Notes: a model not told the origin generated them from the sequence alone. Shown: positions 19,483 to 30,157, counted from the first letter of the stretch. The stretch: 64,000 nt of DNA from Mannheimia haemolytica (GCF_004342115.1 NZ_SMAC01000007.1:30620-94619); one strand, 5' to 3'. Program-made: numbers and translations.

Positions 19483-20274
19483 ATGAGCCTAAGCATTACG
19501 AATCTTTCTCTTGGCTACCGCAAAAATCAGCAAACCAAGACCATTTTGCACGATGTCACTTTTAACGTAGAAAGCGGCACTTTAACCTCGATTCTCGGGC
19601 CGAGTGGGGTGGGGAAGTCCTCGCTGCTGCGGGTGATCAGCGGGTTAGATAAACCCTTAAGCGGAAAGGTGGCGTTATTCGGGGAGAAAATCAATCAGCC
19701 ACACCCCGATGTGGGCTTTGTGTTTCAATCGGCGACCTTGTTGCCTTGGCTTTCGGTGCGAAATAACGTGGCATTCGGTTTAGATTTTCAATGCCGCTTA
19801 CCACTCAGCAAAGCCGATATTCAGCACAGGGTGGAATCGGCTTTGGAGGAAGTCGGCTTGCGTGAGGCAATCGATCTTATGCCGCATGAACTTTCCGGCG
19901 GTATGGCACAGCGGGTGAATTTGGCTCGGGCATTGGCTCGTCAGCCGAAAGTGATTTTGCTCGATGAACCCTTTTCCGCCCTTGATGAAGTCATTCGCAG
20001 CCAAATGCAAACCTTATTACACGATATTGTCCGCCACCATAATGCGGCAGCGATTATGGTAACGCACGATATTGATGAAGCCTTATTGGTTTCAGATGAT
20101 GTGTTATTACTTGGCGGAGATACCGCCCATATTGTTGGAAAATGGCATTTATCTGCTCCATTCCCCCGTACTGATTTATTGAGTCTGAACCCTATTCGAG
20201 TCGAGATTTTACACACGCTTAGACAGGCTCAGCAGCGAGCGGTGCAAGAGCAGACAGTTGATTTTGTGATTTAA
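19483..20274 (+). CDS. ABC importer ATP-binding protein (nitrate/sulfonate/THI5-type)
   Basis: This 263-residue ATPase belongs to the SsuB/TauB/ThiZ-like importer group. Walker A is GPSGVGKSS (about 40-48), the Q-loop FQSATLLPWLSV is typical of this group, the signature is LSGGMAQR, Walker B is VILLDEPFSALD, and the H-loop is MVTHDIDEA. It begins a three-gene importer operon with the binding protein and permease; the binding protein ATG is 10 bases after its stop. Substrate cannot be fixed from sequence: candidates are organosulfur compounds or a thiamine pyrimidine precursor. Confidence 0.85.
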   Translation: MSLSITNLSLGYRKNQQTKTILHDVTFNVESGTLTSILGPSGVGKSSLLRVISGLDKPLSGKVALFGEKINQPHPDVGFVFQSATLLPWLSVRNNVAFGLDFQCRLPLSKADIQHRVESALEEVGLREAIDLMPHELSGGMAQRVNLARALARQPKVILLDEPFSALDEVIRSQMQTLLHDIVRHHNAAAIMVTHDIDEALLVSDDVLLLGGDTAHIVGKWHLSAPFPRTDLLSLNPIRVEILHTLRQAQQRAVQEQTVDFVI

Positions 20275-20284
20275 GGAGAAAGTG

Positions 20285-21451
20285 ATGGATCAGCAACGTA
20301 GAGATTTTATGAAACTGCTCAGCCTGTTTTCCCTTGCAGGTAGTTTACCGTTAATTCAAGCCTGCGAACAGGTGCAAAAAAATGCCGAAAATCGACCGCT
20401 TGTTATCGGCTACTTGCCGATTACCGACGCCACACCGCTGTTAGTTGCTCACGCCAAAGGCTTATTTGAAAAGCACGGTGTGCAGGTGGAAAAACCGGTG
20501 ATGTTTCGCAGCTGGGCTCAGTTGGTGGAAGCCTTTTTAAGTGGCAATGTGAACGTGGTGCATCTGCTTTCGCCTATGAGTTTGTGGGCGAAATATGGAG
20601 CAAATGCTCCGGTGAAAGCGGTAATGTGGAATCACTTGGCAGGTTCGGCTTTAACGGTTCGCCCTGAAATCAACAGTATTGCCGAACTCTCCGGCAAAAC
20701 GGTAGCAATTCCGTTTTGGTATTCAATTCATAATATCGTTTTGCAACGATTATTACGAGAAAATGGCTTGAAAATCACCGAAAAAGAGCCGAACAGCGGC
20801 GAAGTGCGATTAAGTGTGATGGCTCCGTCAGATATGGTAGCAGCCTTGGCAAGCGAGGCAATTTCAGGCTTTATTGTGGCAGAGCCGTTCAATGCGTTGG
20901 CGGAAGCCAAAGGTGTGGGCAAAGTGCTGCGTTTTAGTGGCGATGTGTGGAAAGATCACGCCTGCTGTTTAACCCTAATGCACGAATATGATATTCAGCA
21001 TCGCCCCGACTGGGTGCAAAAAGTGGTAAATGCCTTAACCGAAGCACAGGTTTATACGCTGGAAAATCGGGCAGAAACAGCAAAATTGTTGGCACGGGGC
21101 AGCGGCTACACGCCGCACGATCAAAAAGTGCTGGAAAAGGTACTGGCTCCAACCCAAGCTCAGTGGGATAAATATATCGAAACAGGGGCAATTCAAAACC
21201 CTCAGTGGCACCAACAGCGAATCGGTTTCCAACCGTATCCGTTCGATTCCTATATGGAAGAGCTGGTCAAAATGCTCAAACAGACCCACATTGCCGGCAA
21301 TAATGCGTTTTTACAACAGCTTGACCCGGTAGAGGCAGCGAAAGCGATTAACGAGCCGACCTTTGTGCGAAAAGCGATTGAGCAAGGCGGTTGGGTTGAA
21401 ACCTTTAATTTACAAGCCGGTTGGACAAGAACCGAGCAAATTAGTGTATAA
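20285..21451 (+). CDS. ABC importer substrate-binding lipoprotein, NMT1/SsuA-like, Tat-type signal
   Basis: The protein has 388 residues from the ATG at 20285 (a GTG one codon earlier is also open; AAGGAGAAA precedes). The N terminus DQQRRDFMKLLSLFSLAG carries a twin-arginine motif and ends in a lipobox (IQAC, Cys about 28), so export folded by Tat and lipid anchoring is predicted. The mature part has NMT1/THI5-like features: GYLPITDATPLLVAHAKGLF, VVHLLSPMSLW, GKTVAIPFWYS, FIVAEPFNALAEAKG. This fold binds small anions or heterocycles, such as nitrate, sulfonates or aminopyrimidines. The ligand is unknown. Confidence 0.83.
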   Translation: MDQQRRDFMKLLSLFSLAGSLPLIQACEQVQKNAENRPLVIGYLPITDATPLLVAHAKGLFEKHGVQVEKPVMFRSWAQLVEAFLSGNVNVVHLLSPMSLWAKYGANAPVKAVMWNHLAGSALTVRPEINSIAELSGKTVAIPFWYSIHNIVLQRLLRENGLKITEKEPNSGEVRLSVMAPSDMVAALASEAISGFIVAEPFNALAEAKGVGKVLRFSGDVWKDHACCLTLMHEYDIQHRPDWVQKVVNALTEAQVYTLENRAETAKLLARGSGYTPHDQKVLEKVLAPTQAQWDKYIETGAIQNPQWHQQRIGFQPYPFDSYMEELVKMLKQTHIAGNNAFLQQLDPVEAAKAINEPTFVRKAIEQGGWVETFNLQAGWTRTEQISV

Positions 21452-21467
21452 GCGATAGGAACGAACG

Positions 21468-22211
21468 ATGAAACAGAAATATATTTACGGCTTAGCCGGT
21501 TTATTACTGCTACTTTTAGGTTGGCAGCTTGGCACAGCCTTGTTAAGCCAACGGTTGCCGATGGCATCAATGTTAGCTCCGGCAAAAACCTGGGAAAGTT
21601 TTACTTGGCTGATTTCCTCCGGCGAAATTTTTCCGCACTTATGGGCGAGTTTGCAACGCATTGCTGTCGGGCTACTCGCTGCGTTAGTGATTGGTGTACC
21701 GCTGGGCTTATTGCTCGGCTTCTCCAAGCACCTTGAAATGCTTTGCACGCCGTCATTCCAACTACTACGTATGATTTCGCCACTTTCGTGGATGCCGATT
21801 ATCGTGATGTTACTTGGTGTAGGCGATTTGCCGATTTATTTTTTACTGGCGTTTGCCACCGTTTGGTCGTTGATTATTTCCACCACCTCAGGGGTAAAAA
21901 GCATTGATCCACAATGGTTACAACTGGGTAGAGTAATGTCGGCTACCCGCAAAGAACTGCTGTGCAAAATTGTTGTACCGGCTATTACCGGACACGTTCT
22001 CACCGGTTTACGTGTGGCGGTTGGGATTGCGTGGGTGGTGCTGGTACCGTGCGAAATGCTAGGCGTGAATCAAGGACTCGGCTATTTTATTTTAGACACC
22101 CGAGACCGATTAGCCTATTCCGAACTGATGGCGGTAATTATAATTATCGGCTTAATCGGCTGGGCGTTGGATAGCTTAATCCGCTTGGCTTTAGCGAAAG
22201 GCGGCAGATAA
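21468..22211 (+). CDS. ABC importer permease (SsuC/TauC/ThiX-like)
   Basis: This is a 247-residue inner-membrane protein with about six spans. It carries the BPD_transp_1 coupling segment near residues 135-165 (LAFATVWSLIISTTSGVKSI) and the later GLRVAVGIAWVVLVPCEML, as in sulfonate and thiamine-precursor permeases. It is third in the importer operon, 16 bases after the binding protein, and is followed by an inverted uptake-signal terminator. Confidence 0.85.
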   Translation: MKQKYIYGLAGLLLLLLGWQLGTALLSQRLPMASMLAPAKTWESFTWLISSGEIFPHLWASLQRIAVGLLAALVIGVPLGLLLGFSKHLEMLCTPSFQLLRMISPLSWMPIIVMLLGVGDLPIYFLLAFATVWSLIISTTSGVKSIDPQWLQLGRVMSATRKELLCKIVVPAITGHVLTGLRVAVGIAWVVLVPCEMLGVNQGLGYFILDTRDRLAYSELMAVIIIIGLIGWALDSLIRLALAKGGR

Positions 22212-22215
22212 ATTG

Positions 22216-22263
22216 ACAAGCGGTCGAAAAATTGCATTTTTTTGCAAAAAATCGACCGCTTGT
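22216..22263 (+). terminator. Inverted uptake-signal pair after ABC operon
   Basis: ACAAGCGGTCGA (22216-22227) and TCGACCGCTTGT (22252-22263) form a perfect 12-bp stem, each arm containing the DNA uptake signal. It lies 4 bases after the permease stop. Confidence 0.75.
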
Positions 22264-22365
22264 TTATTCCAAAAAAGCATATTACCTTAATTTATTTTAT
22301 TTCTAGGGCATAAAAAAGCGATTTAAGATAGCGACAAAGTAAACTAATTATACGAGGTAAACACA

Positions 22366-23424
22366 ATGTCGGTTCTTTCATCTTCTTTTATTCAATGGCT
22401 TCAGCAGAACGCCGAAAATTTAGATCAATCTAACGAACGAGCGGATTTACTCATTCCACAAATTGCCGCACTAGGGCTATATAAAATCGGCGTGCCGGAA
22501 ACGCTTGGCGGCAGCGGTGGCACTTTGGTTGATGCGATCAAAGCCGTTACCGAACTGGGTAATCACTCGCTGGCTGCGGCATTTGTTTCGTGGGGACATC
22601 GTACCTTTATCGAGCATATTATCGCCTCAAAAAATCCTATTCCCCGCCAAAGCTATTTGGCGGATCTGCTAAATGGCAATTTAACCGCAGGAACAGGTTT
22701 ATCGAATGCAATGAAATTTCTCTCCGGCATTGAAGAGTTGAATGTGAATATTCGTGAAGAAAACGGTAAACGCTATTTAAATGGCCGCCTGCCTTGGGTA
22801 ACCAATTTACGTTCATACCGCTTTGTTGCCAGTTTTGTTGCCGGCTTCCAAGATGAACGCAAACCGCTGGTGATTGCCGTTCCCTCAACTGCCGAAGGCT
22901 TAACCCGCACTAAAGAGCTGGAATTTATGTCGCTACAAGGCACGAATACTACTGCTTTAGTGTTTGACAATGTGGAATTAAAAGAGGAGTGGATTTTGTC
23001 CGATAATGCCCCCGAATTTTTAGCCACAACCCGCCCTGCGTTCTTAGGCTTACAGTTTGGCTTACCCTTTGGCTTGGTAGAAAAAAGTTTATCGGAAATT
23101 GAAAAATCGCTCTCCTTCCGTGCAATTTTAACGTCTGAATGGCAATCCCAAGTTGATGCGTTAAACGACATCAAAAACCGTTTATTCAATGGCTTAAATG
23201 AAGAGGGCTATTTTGTTCGTAACCCGAAAGAGCTGTTCCAAGCCAGAATCGATATTGTTAATGTCGTCGCCCAAACCATTCTGTTAGAACTACAAGCGAG
23301 CGGTGGACGTGGTTATTTGAAAAACGATACTTCAGGCTTCAGCCGCCGTTGGAAAGAAGCCGCATTCTTACCTGTGGTTACACCAAGTGCGGTGCAGCTG
23401 AGAATGGTATTGGCAAATAGTTAA
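22366..23424 (+). CDS. Acyl-CoA-dehydrogenase-like flavoprotein
   Basis: This 352-residue member of the acyl-CoA dehydrogenase/flavin monooxygenase (DszC/SfnB-like) superfamily has an N-terminal helical domain with GVPETLGGSGGTLVDAI, a middle beta domain (TAGTGLSNAMKFLSG, GRLPWVTNLRSYRFVA, MSLQGTNTTALVFDNVEL) and a shortened C-terminal helical domain ending ASGGRGYL...RRWKEAAFLPVVTPS. It is about 30-50 residues shorter than typical acyl-CoA dehydrogenases. I see no beta-oxidation partners. Its position 154 bases after the NMT1-type importer suggests it oxidises the imported compound, by analogy with SfnB-type sulfur scavenging. The family is clear, the role inferred. Confidence 0.75.
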   Translation: MSVLSSSFIQWLQQNAENLDQSNERADLLIPQIAALGLYKIGVPETLGGSGGTLVDAIKAVTELGNHSLAAAFVSWGHRTFIEHIIASKNPIPRQSYLADLLNGNLTAGTGLSNAMKFLSGIEELNVNIREENGKRYLNGRLPWVTNLRSYRFVASFVAGFQDERKPLVIAVPSTAEGLTRTKELEFMSLQGTNTTALVFDNVELKEEWILSDNAPEFLATTRPAFLGLQFGLPFGLVEKSLSEIEKSLSFRAILTSEWQSQVDALNDIKNRLFNGLNEEGYFVRNPKELFQARIDIVNVVAQTILLELQASGGRGYLKNDTSGFSRRWKEAAFLPVVTPSAVQLRMVLANS

Positions 23425-23430
23425 ACCTGA

Positions 23431-23452
23431 GAGGCAAATATTGCCTCTTTTT
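23431..23452 (+). terminator. Terminator of flavoprotein gene
   Basis: GAGGCAA (23431-23437) and TTGCCTC (23441-23447) form a stem followed by TTTTTATTT, 6 bases after the stop codon. Confidence 0.85.
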
Positions 23453-23491
23453 ATTTGCAAAAAATTGAATAAAAATAACCGCTTGTAAATA

Positions 23492-23516
23492 TAAAAAAGG
23501 ACGCATTAAGCGCCCT
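23492..23516 (-). terminator. Terminator of AhpD-like gene
   Basis: Read leftwards, AGGGCGC and GCGTCCT (stem with one wobble pair, 23498-23516) are followed by TTTTTTAT, 18 bases after the AhpD-like gene stop. Confidence 0.75.
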
Positions 23517-23534
23517 AAATTTTATTATTTTCGA

Positions 23535-24077
23535 TTACGCAAAAGGCTGCAATTCAGGGTTGATTGGCGTTTCGGCAATGTTGTTCACATAGTTACATAA
23601 GGTTGCGAGGCTCACGCCTAAAATCACATCAATCGCATTTTGTTGGTTGTAACCTGCGGCAAAAAATTCGTTTAATTGGGCTTCGGTTAATTTGGCTTTT
23701 TGTAACATTACTGCAAGGGTGAAGCGAGCCAGAGTGTCTAATTTGTTATCGTCTATGCGAGCCGTGGCACGTAAAGCATTTACCACTTCTTCAGGCATTT
23801 TTAATGCTTTTAAGGCGATTTTAGTATGACCTGCCACGCAGAAACCACAGCCGTTGACCACTGCTGCGGTGATTTGTACCACTTCACGTTCTTCAGCGGT
23901 TAAGCTGTTACGACTATTAATACCACCCACAGTGCGGTAAGTTTCCAGTGCTGTTGGGGCGTTGGCTAATACGCCGATCAGATTTGGGATAAAACCGTTT
24001 GCTTGTTGCACTGCTTTTAGGGCTTCTTGTGCCGTTTCAGGAGCGGATTCAATAGTGTGAATTTGAAATTGAGACAT
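23535..24077 (-). CDS. AhpD/carboxymuconolactone decarboxylase-family protein
   Basis: This 180-residue protein has the AhpD-like CxxC-x3-H active site (VNGCGFCVAGHTKIALKA, about residues 72-89) and the helical CMD fold. Family members are disulfide-dependent alkylhydroperoxidase partners or peroxidase-related proteins; it is not a real decarboxylase of the beta-ketoadipate pathway here. It converges on the flavoprotein gene at 22366, each with its own terminator. If related to that gene, it could deal with peroxide made by flavin oxidation, but that link rests on proximity only. Confidence 0.82.
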   Translation of the reverse strand: MSQFQIHTIESAPETAQEALKAVQQANGFIPNLIGVLANAPTALETYRTVGGINSRNSLTAEEREVVQITAAVVNGCGFCVAGHTKIALKALKMPEEVVNALRATARIDDNKLDTLARFTLAVMLQKAKLTEAQLNEFFAAGYNQQNAIDVILGVSLATLCNYVNNIAETPINPELQPFA

Positions 24078-24177
24078 AAATGTTCCTTATCAGGTTGTTT
24101 ATTGGTGTGGCTCATCATAAAGAAAAGGCTAATTTAGAACAAATCAAAATCACTATTTAATATAACTAAAAGATCTT

Positions 24178-24207
24178 AAAGGGAGTATAGTTGCCTATAC
24201 TCCCTTT
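24178..24207 (-). terminator. Hairpin after glpK
   Basis: AAAGGGAGTATAG (24178-24190) and CTATACTCCCTTT (24195-24207) form a 13-bp stem with a 4-base loop, 21 bases beyond the glpK stop. Only a broken T tract follows leftwards. Confidence 0.75.
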
Positions 24208-24228
24208 GTTTATGCACAGGTTGCGTTT

Positions 24229-25743
<1,515 letters not shown>

Positions 25744-26529
25744 TTACTCCTGAGTATTTGCTGGAAGATTGTTATGAATGAGGTTTTTATAACCCCAAGC
25801 ACCGAATAATGCACCGCAGATTGGGGCGACAATCGGAATGATGAAATACGGAATTTCTTTTCCGCCTGTTAAAGCAATTTCACCCCAACCGGCAAGATAA
25901 GCAAAGAGTTTCGGACCAAAATCACGAGCCGGGTTCATCGCAAAGCCGGTTAACGGGCCGGTTGCTCCACCAATTACCGCAATCAATAAACCGATGAGTA
26001 ATGCGGCTAAGGCTTTATTCGGCAAGCCGTTTTTATCATCGCCAATCGCTAAAATAGTGGACATCAACACCACAGTAATCACAAATTCAACGATGAAGGC
26101 GGTAACCAATGTAATATTAGGGTTTGGATAGGTGGAGAACACACCGGCAAAGCCAACAGTTTCGCCCCGAGTAATGCCTTGAGCGGCTTCGGCGGCAGTA
26201 AAGAGATCGCTATACATAAAATAAATCAGTGCGACAGAGCAAAACGCTCCGGCAACTTGGGCGATGACATAGGGCAAAATTTTATGCTTTTCAAAGCCGT
26301 AGAATGCGGCAAGTGCTATAGTGACCGCAGGGTTAAGGTGAGCACCGGAAATACCGGCAGAAATGTAGATTGCCATGGAAACACCAAGCCCCCAAACGAT
26401 GGAAATTTCCCATAAACCGAAATTCGCACCGGCTACCTGAGCAGCAGCAACACAACCAGCACCAAAGAAAAGAATAAAACCTGTACCGATAAATTCGCCA
26501 ATACAGGCATTACGTAAGGATTTGCTCAT
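25744..26529 (-). CDS. glpF: Glycerol uptake facilitator (aquaglyceroporin)
   Basis: GlpF is the passive glycerol channel of the inner membrane. It has 261 residues from the ATG at 26529 (MSKSLRNACIGEFIGTG), which has GGAGAAAC ahead; the open frame extends 34 codons further but without family similarity. Both NPA motifs of the MIP family are present (GAHLNPAVTIA and GFAMNPARDFGP; the Arg/Asp after the second is typical of glycerol channels). Six membrane spans are expected. A perfect CRP site lies 120 bases upstream. Confidence 0.97.
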   Translation of the reverse strand: MSKSLRNACIGEFIGTGFILFFGAGCVAAAQVAGANFGLWEISIVWGLGVSMAIYISAGISGAHLNPAVTIALAAFYGFEKHKILPYVIAQVAGAFCSVALIYFMYSDLFTAAEAAQGITRGETVGFAGVFSTYPNPNITLVTAFIVEFVITVVLMSTILAIGDDKNGLPNKALAALLIGLLIAVIGGATGPLTGFAMNPARDFGPKLFAYLAGWGEIALTGGKEIPYFIIPIVAPICGALFGAWGYKNLIHNNLPANTQE

Positions 26530-26648
26530 AAAGTTTCTCCTTAAGATGAAAATGATTGGAAAGTGATGAAAAAATGTTTGAATATGAACATATTTCGGAG
26601 TGATATTGCCAAAGCGGCATTTTTTAAGCAAATAGGAAGTTTCAAATT

Positions 26649-26664
26649 TGTGAAATCCATCACA
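26649..26664. promoter_or_regulatory. CRP binding site upstream of glpFK
   Basis: TGTGA-AATCCA-TCACA has perfect half-sites. It is between divergent glpF and crcB; glycerol operons are normally cAMP-CRP activated, so glpF is the likely target. Confidence 0.8.
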
Positions 26665-26726
26665 TTATTTTTCTAAATCACTCATTTTTAGGTATGATGT
26701 GAGAAAACGTTAGATGAGGAAAAATG

Positions 26727-27101
26727 ATGTCTTCAATACTTATGATTTCAATCGGGGCGGTACTTGGAGCTATGTGCCGCTGGCAATTAGCCGTTTGGCT
26801 AAACCCGATACTCAGCCAATTCGCCTTTGGTACTTTAGCAGCAAATTGGCTTGGTTGTTTGTTAATTGGTATTGCAATGGGGTTTAATTTAGGCGAGAGC
26901 CAGCGGTTGCTGTTCATCAGCGGTTTTTTAGGCAGTTTTACCACCTTTTCCAGTTTCTCTTTAGAACTAACGGAAAAACTATTAGCAGAAAAATGGGGGC
27001 AGTTTGTGACAGTGCTGAGTTTACATTTAATCGGTGGGCTTTTGCTTACTTTGATAGGTGTAATGCTTGCAAGAGCCGTTACAAGCGGTCGTTTTTGCTG
27101 A
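26727..27101 (+). CDS. crcB: Fluoride ion exporter CrcB/Fluc
   Basis: This small Fluc-type fluoride channel has 124 residues from ATG 26727; ATG 26724 is the alternative, but GAGGA at 26716-26720 is better spaced from the second. It has four membrane spans, GAVLGAMCRWQLAVWLN at the start, the GTLAANWLGCLLIGIAMG pore segment with the conserved Asn, and the GFLGSFTTFSSFSLE phenylalanine/serine track. No fluoride riboswitch was recognised upstream. The gene stands alone. Confidence 0.95.
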   Translation: MSSILMISIGAVLGAMCRWQLAVWLNPILSQFAFGTLAANWLGCLLIGIAMGFNLGESQRLLFISGFLGSFTTFSSFSLELTEKLLAEKWGQFVTVLSLHLIGGLLLTLIGVMLARAVTSGRFC

Positions 27102-27117
27102 AAATTTTGCAAATAAA

Positions 27118-27140
27118 AAACCTCCCAAACGGGAGGTTTT
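27118..27140. terminator. Bidirectional terminator between crcB and dcuB
   Basis: AAACCTCCC and GGGAGGTTT (27118-27138) enclose AAAC, with T-rich sequence on both strands. It serves both the rightward crcB and leftward dcuB transcripts. Confidence 0.88.
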
Positions 27141-27148
27141 GCGAGCGA

Positions 27149-28471
27149 TTAAAGTAGGATATTGGAAAGTAATAAACCAAATCCGATACTGAAAATCATA
27201 CTAAGTAAGCCCGGTAACATAAAGCTATGGTTGAAAATATATTTACCGATACGGGTTGTGCCGGTGGTGTCGAAGTCAATCGAGGCAATAATCGGGCCGT
27301 AGTTCGGAATGAAGAAGTAGCCGTTTACCGCCACAAATACCCCGATTAGCACCGGTGCAGGAATGCCGATAGCAATCGCTACAGGGAATAAGGTTGCAAC
27401 CGTTGCCCCTTGGCTGTTTACCAATACGGAAAGTACGAATAATGCGAAAGCAAATGCCCAAGGTGCGGTTTCAACTAAGCCTGACACCATTGATTTCACT
27501 TCATCCATATGACCTTGCATTAAGGTATCGCCTAACCACGCAATACCGAAAATCGCAATCACTGCACGCATACCGGCGTGGAAGACAGAACCTTTAGTGA
27601 TTTCATTGCCGTCCGGTTTACAGGTAAGAATAATCAACGCACCAATACTTAACATCACGATTTCAATGGTGTGAGCCATCCCCATCGGCTTACCATCAAA
27701 CACAGGGCGAAGAGCTGGAATTGCGCCCATTAATACCACTAATAATGCACCGAATAGGAATAAGCCTACTGATAATTTCGCAGTCGGTTTTAACGGTAAT
27801 TCGGTTGGATTGGTAGTAATGTGATTTTCTTTCACATATTCAGGGTCTTGCAATAAGCGTTGATAATTTGGGTCGTCTTTTAATTCTTTGCCCATTTTAT
27901 TTACAAACACACAAGCTAAACCTAAGCCCAATAAGGTCGCAGGAATAGTCACACTTAACACGTTACCCAATGTAACACCTTGAGGTTCAAGGAAGGCAAC
28001 CACAGCAACTACTGCCGCAGCAATCGGGCTGGCGACAATCGCAAATTGTGAGGCGATTACTGCCATTGAAAGTGGACGCTCAGGGCGGATACCGTTGTGG
28101 CGGCTTACCTCTGCAATTACAGGTAATACAGAATAAGCAACGTGACCTGTACCGGCAAGCACGGTGAATGTCCAAGTTACAAGCGGTGCGATAAAGGTAA
28201 TGTATTTCGGGTTTTTACGCAAAATGCGAGTGGCAATTTTGATCATATAGTCCAAACCACCGGCTGCTTGCATGGCTGCTGCAGCCGACACAACCGCCAT
28301 AATCATAAACATTACATCAATCGGTAAACCGGCAGGTTTTAGCCCAAACCCAAATGAAAGAATGGCTAAGCCCAAGCCACCGAACACCCCTAATCCGATA
28401 CCGCCTACACGGGCGCCAACCAAAATGCATAGTAACACTATGGCAAATTGGATAATAAACATCGCAGACAT
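27149..28471 (-). CDS. dcuB: Anaerobic C4-dicarboxylate transporter DcuB
   Basis: DcuB exchanges fumarate or aspartate for succinate across the inner membrane during fumarate respiration. The 440-residue hydrophobic protein starts [24 protein letters not shown] and carries the Dcu signatures [40 protein letters not shown] and [29 protein letters not shown] precedes the ATG. A weak FNR-like half-site pair (near 28577-28590) lies upstream. The gene is monocistronic with a terminator at 27118-27140. Confidence 0.95.
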   Translation of the reverse strand: MSAMFIIQFAIVLLCILVGARVGGIGLGVFGGLGLAILSFGFGLKPAGLPIDVMFMIMAVVSAAAAMQAAGGLDYMIKIATRILRKNPKYITFIAPLVTWTFTVLAGTGHVAYSVLPVIAEVSRHNGIRPERPLSMAVIASQFAIVASPIAAAVVAVVAFLEPQGVTLGNVLSVTIPATLLGLGLACVFVNKMGKELKDDPNYQRLLQDPEYVKENHITTNPTELPLKPTAKLSVGLFLFGALLVVLMGAIPALRPVFDGKPMGMAHTIEIVMLSIGALIILTCKPDGNEITKGSVFHAGMRAVIAIFGIAWLGDTLMQGHMDEVKSMVSGLVETAPWAFAFALFVLSVLVNSQGATVATLFPVAIAIGIPAPVLIGVFVAVNGYFFIPNYGPIIASIDFDTTGTTRIGKYIFNHSFMLPGLLSMIFSIGFGLLLSNILL

Positions 28472-28619
28472 AATTTTTTGCTCCTAAATAAGTAAATGAA
28501 ACTCTGTGTTTGAAAAAATCTGCATTTTTCATCAAATTAATCGGCACGTACTATATCAATAAATAAAACTAATCTCTATAATCTAAATCAATAAAATTTC
28601 TAATTAATTAAGGAATAAT

Positions 28620-29444
28620 ATGCAATTTTCAAAAATGCACGGCTTAGGCAATGATTTTATGGTGGTTGATGGTGTAACCCAAAACGTTTACCTTACCGAA
28701 GAGATGATCCGTACGCTTTCTGATCGCCATCGTGGTATCGGTTTCGACCAACTTTTATTGGTTGAACCACCTTACGACCCTGAATTAGATTTTCACTATC
28801 GCATTTTTAATGCAGACGGCAGTGAAGTGTCGCAATGTGGCAATGGGGCGAGATGTTTTGCCCGTTTTGTTACGCTCAAAGGCTTAACCAACAAAAAAGA
28901 CATTCACGTTAGCACCGCAAAAGGCAAAATGGTGCTAAGTTTGCAAGAAGACGGCAAAGTGCGTGTGAATATGGGCGAACCGATTTGGGAACCTTCGCAA
29001 GTGCCTTTTACAGCAAATAAATTTGAGAAAAACTATATTTTACGCACCGAGCTACAAACCGTGTTATGTGGCGTGGTTTCAATGGGGAATCCGCACTGCG
29101 TACTGCAAGTTGATGATGTGAAAACCGCCCCGGTAAATGAACTCGGGCCGTTACTAGAAAGCCACGAGCGTTTTCCTGAACGGGCGAACATCAGCTTTAT
29201 GCAAGTAGTGAATCGCAATCACGTTAAATTACGGGTGTATGAGCGTGGAGCAGGCGAAACCCAAGCCTGTGGTAGCGGTGCGTGCGGCACAGTGGCGGTC
29301 GGCATTATGCAAGGCTTGTTAGATAACAAAGTGCAGGTGGATTTACCCGGTGGAACGCTGATTATTGAATGGCAAGGAGTAGGGCATCCTCTGTATATGA
29401 CCGGCGATGCCACCCACATTTATGATGGATTTATTAAACTGTAA
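28620..29444 (+). CDS. dapF: Diaminopimelate epimerase
   Basis: DapF converts LL- to meso-diaminopimelate for lysine and peptidoglycan synthesis. The 274 residues carry both catalytic cysteines: Cys73 in [13 protein letters not shown] and the second in [13 protein letters not shown] near residue 219. [19 protein letters not shown] is the family start. TAAGGA lies ahead of the ATG. It is divergent from dcuB and appears monocistronic. Confidence 0.98.
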   Translation: MQFSKMHGLGNDFMVVDGVTQNVYLTEEMIRTLSDRHRGIGFDQLLLVEPPYDPELDFHYRIFNADGSEVSQCGNGARCFARFVTLKGLTNKKDIHVSTAKGKMVLSLQEDGKVRVNMGEPIWEPSQVPFTANKFEKNYILRTELQTVLCGVVSMGNPHCVLQVDDVKTAPVNELGPLLESHERFPERANISFMQVVNRNHVKLRVYERGAGETQACGSGACGTVAVGIMQGLLDNKVQVDLPGGTLIIEWQGVGHPLYMTGDATHIYDGFIKL

Positions 29445-29514
29445 GTTTTCCCATAGGGAGGCAAGCGGTTTATTTTTACCGTTTTTTTGCAAAATAGGGT
29501 TGGTTTATACAAAA

Positions 29515-29536
29515 GTACCAGCGTGGACGCTGGCAC
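29515..29536 (-). repeat. REP-like palindrome, copy A (variant)
   Basis: GTACCAGCGT (29515-29524) and ACGCTGGCAC (29527-29536) form a 10-bp stem with a 2-base loop. It is related to the palindromes at 29580, 43491, 44180, 52255 and 52304, with CCAGCG in place of CAAGCG. Confidence 0.7.
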
Positions 29537-29579
29537 TATCAGACTGATGTATAACTTTTGTTTAAATTCAACTTATAGA

Positions 29580-29605
29580 TGGTGCAAGCGTCCTCGCTTG
29601 TACCA
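29580..29605 (+). repeat. REP-like palindrome, copy B
   Basis: TGGTGCAAGCG (29580-29590), loop TCCT, CGCTTGTACCA (29595-29605). It is inverted relative to copy A 43 bases away and lies between dapF and the convergent hydrolase gene, partly overlapping the region just past that gene's stop. Confidence 0.75.
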
Positions 29606-29614
29606 AAACAGGTT

Positions 29615-30157
29615 TCACTCGAGTAACTTCTTCACCAACTCCAACACCACAGGTAATTCGGTAACACCTTCTCTATCCAAAAAATGCCCGCCTTGATTTA
29701 ACCGAATATAATCCGCGTGCAAATGTTGGGCTAACGCATCACTGTATTGGTGATTCACGACCTTATCATCTAACGCACTTACCACATAGCTTGGAAAGCT
29801 CGATACGCTCGGCAAAATCGCATAATAGTTGGTAAAGGCAGACAGTTCGGGTAAGTTTTCTACCGGTTGATAGAACCCCGACACAAACACCGCCCCTTTA
29901 ATCTTGGCGTAATTTTTGGCTAAAAAATTCAAAATGGCAATGCAACCTAAACTATGCCCGACAAAAACCGTTTGATCGGTCAGCTCCACATTTTGTGCAA
30001 GATGATTTAACCAACCATCTAATGACGGCTTTGCCGAATCCGGCATATTCAACCGCTCACAACTGACACCACACTTCGCTAATTCTTGCTCCAGCCAAGG
30101 AAACCAATGCTTATCGGCATTCGCCGTATAACCGTGTACGATATAAACCTGTGCCAT
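29615..30157 (-). CDS. RBBP9/YdeN-family alpha/beta serine hydrolase
   Basis: This small 180-residue cytoplasmic hydrolase has the nucleophile elbow GHSLG (VFVGHSLGCIAIL, Ser about 69), a catalytic Asp in VVSALDDKVV (about 129) and His near GGHFLDREG (about 157), the RBBP9/YdeN layout beginning MAQVYIVHGYTANADKHWFPWL. The substrate is unknown. It stands alone. Confidence 0.88.
   Translation of the reverse strand: MAQVYIVHGYTANADKHWFPWLEQELAKCGVSCERLNMPDSAKPSLDGWLNHLAQNVELTDQTVFVGHSLGCIAILNFLAKNYAKIKGAVFVSGFYQPVENLPELSAFTNYYAILPSVSSFPSYVVSALDDKVVNHQYSDALAQHLHADYIRLNQGGHFLDREGVTELPVVLELVKKLLE

Noticed and set aside
20934..21785. Several overlapping minus-strand and alternative-frame open readings under the binding protein and permease genes
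   Set aside because: No ribosome sites, no family similarity, and the plus-strand frames encode complete importer proteins.
26665..26726. Fluoride riboswitch ahead of crcB
   Set aside because: The leader is only about 60 bases and lacks the conserved riboswitch core.
29487..29696. 69-codon plus-strand open frame
   Set aside because: It is made mostly of two REP palindromes and the antisense of the hydrolase gene.
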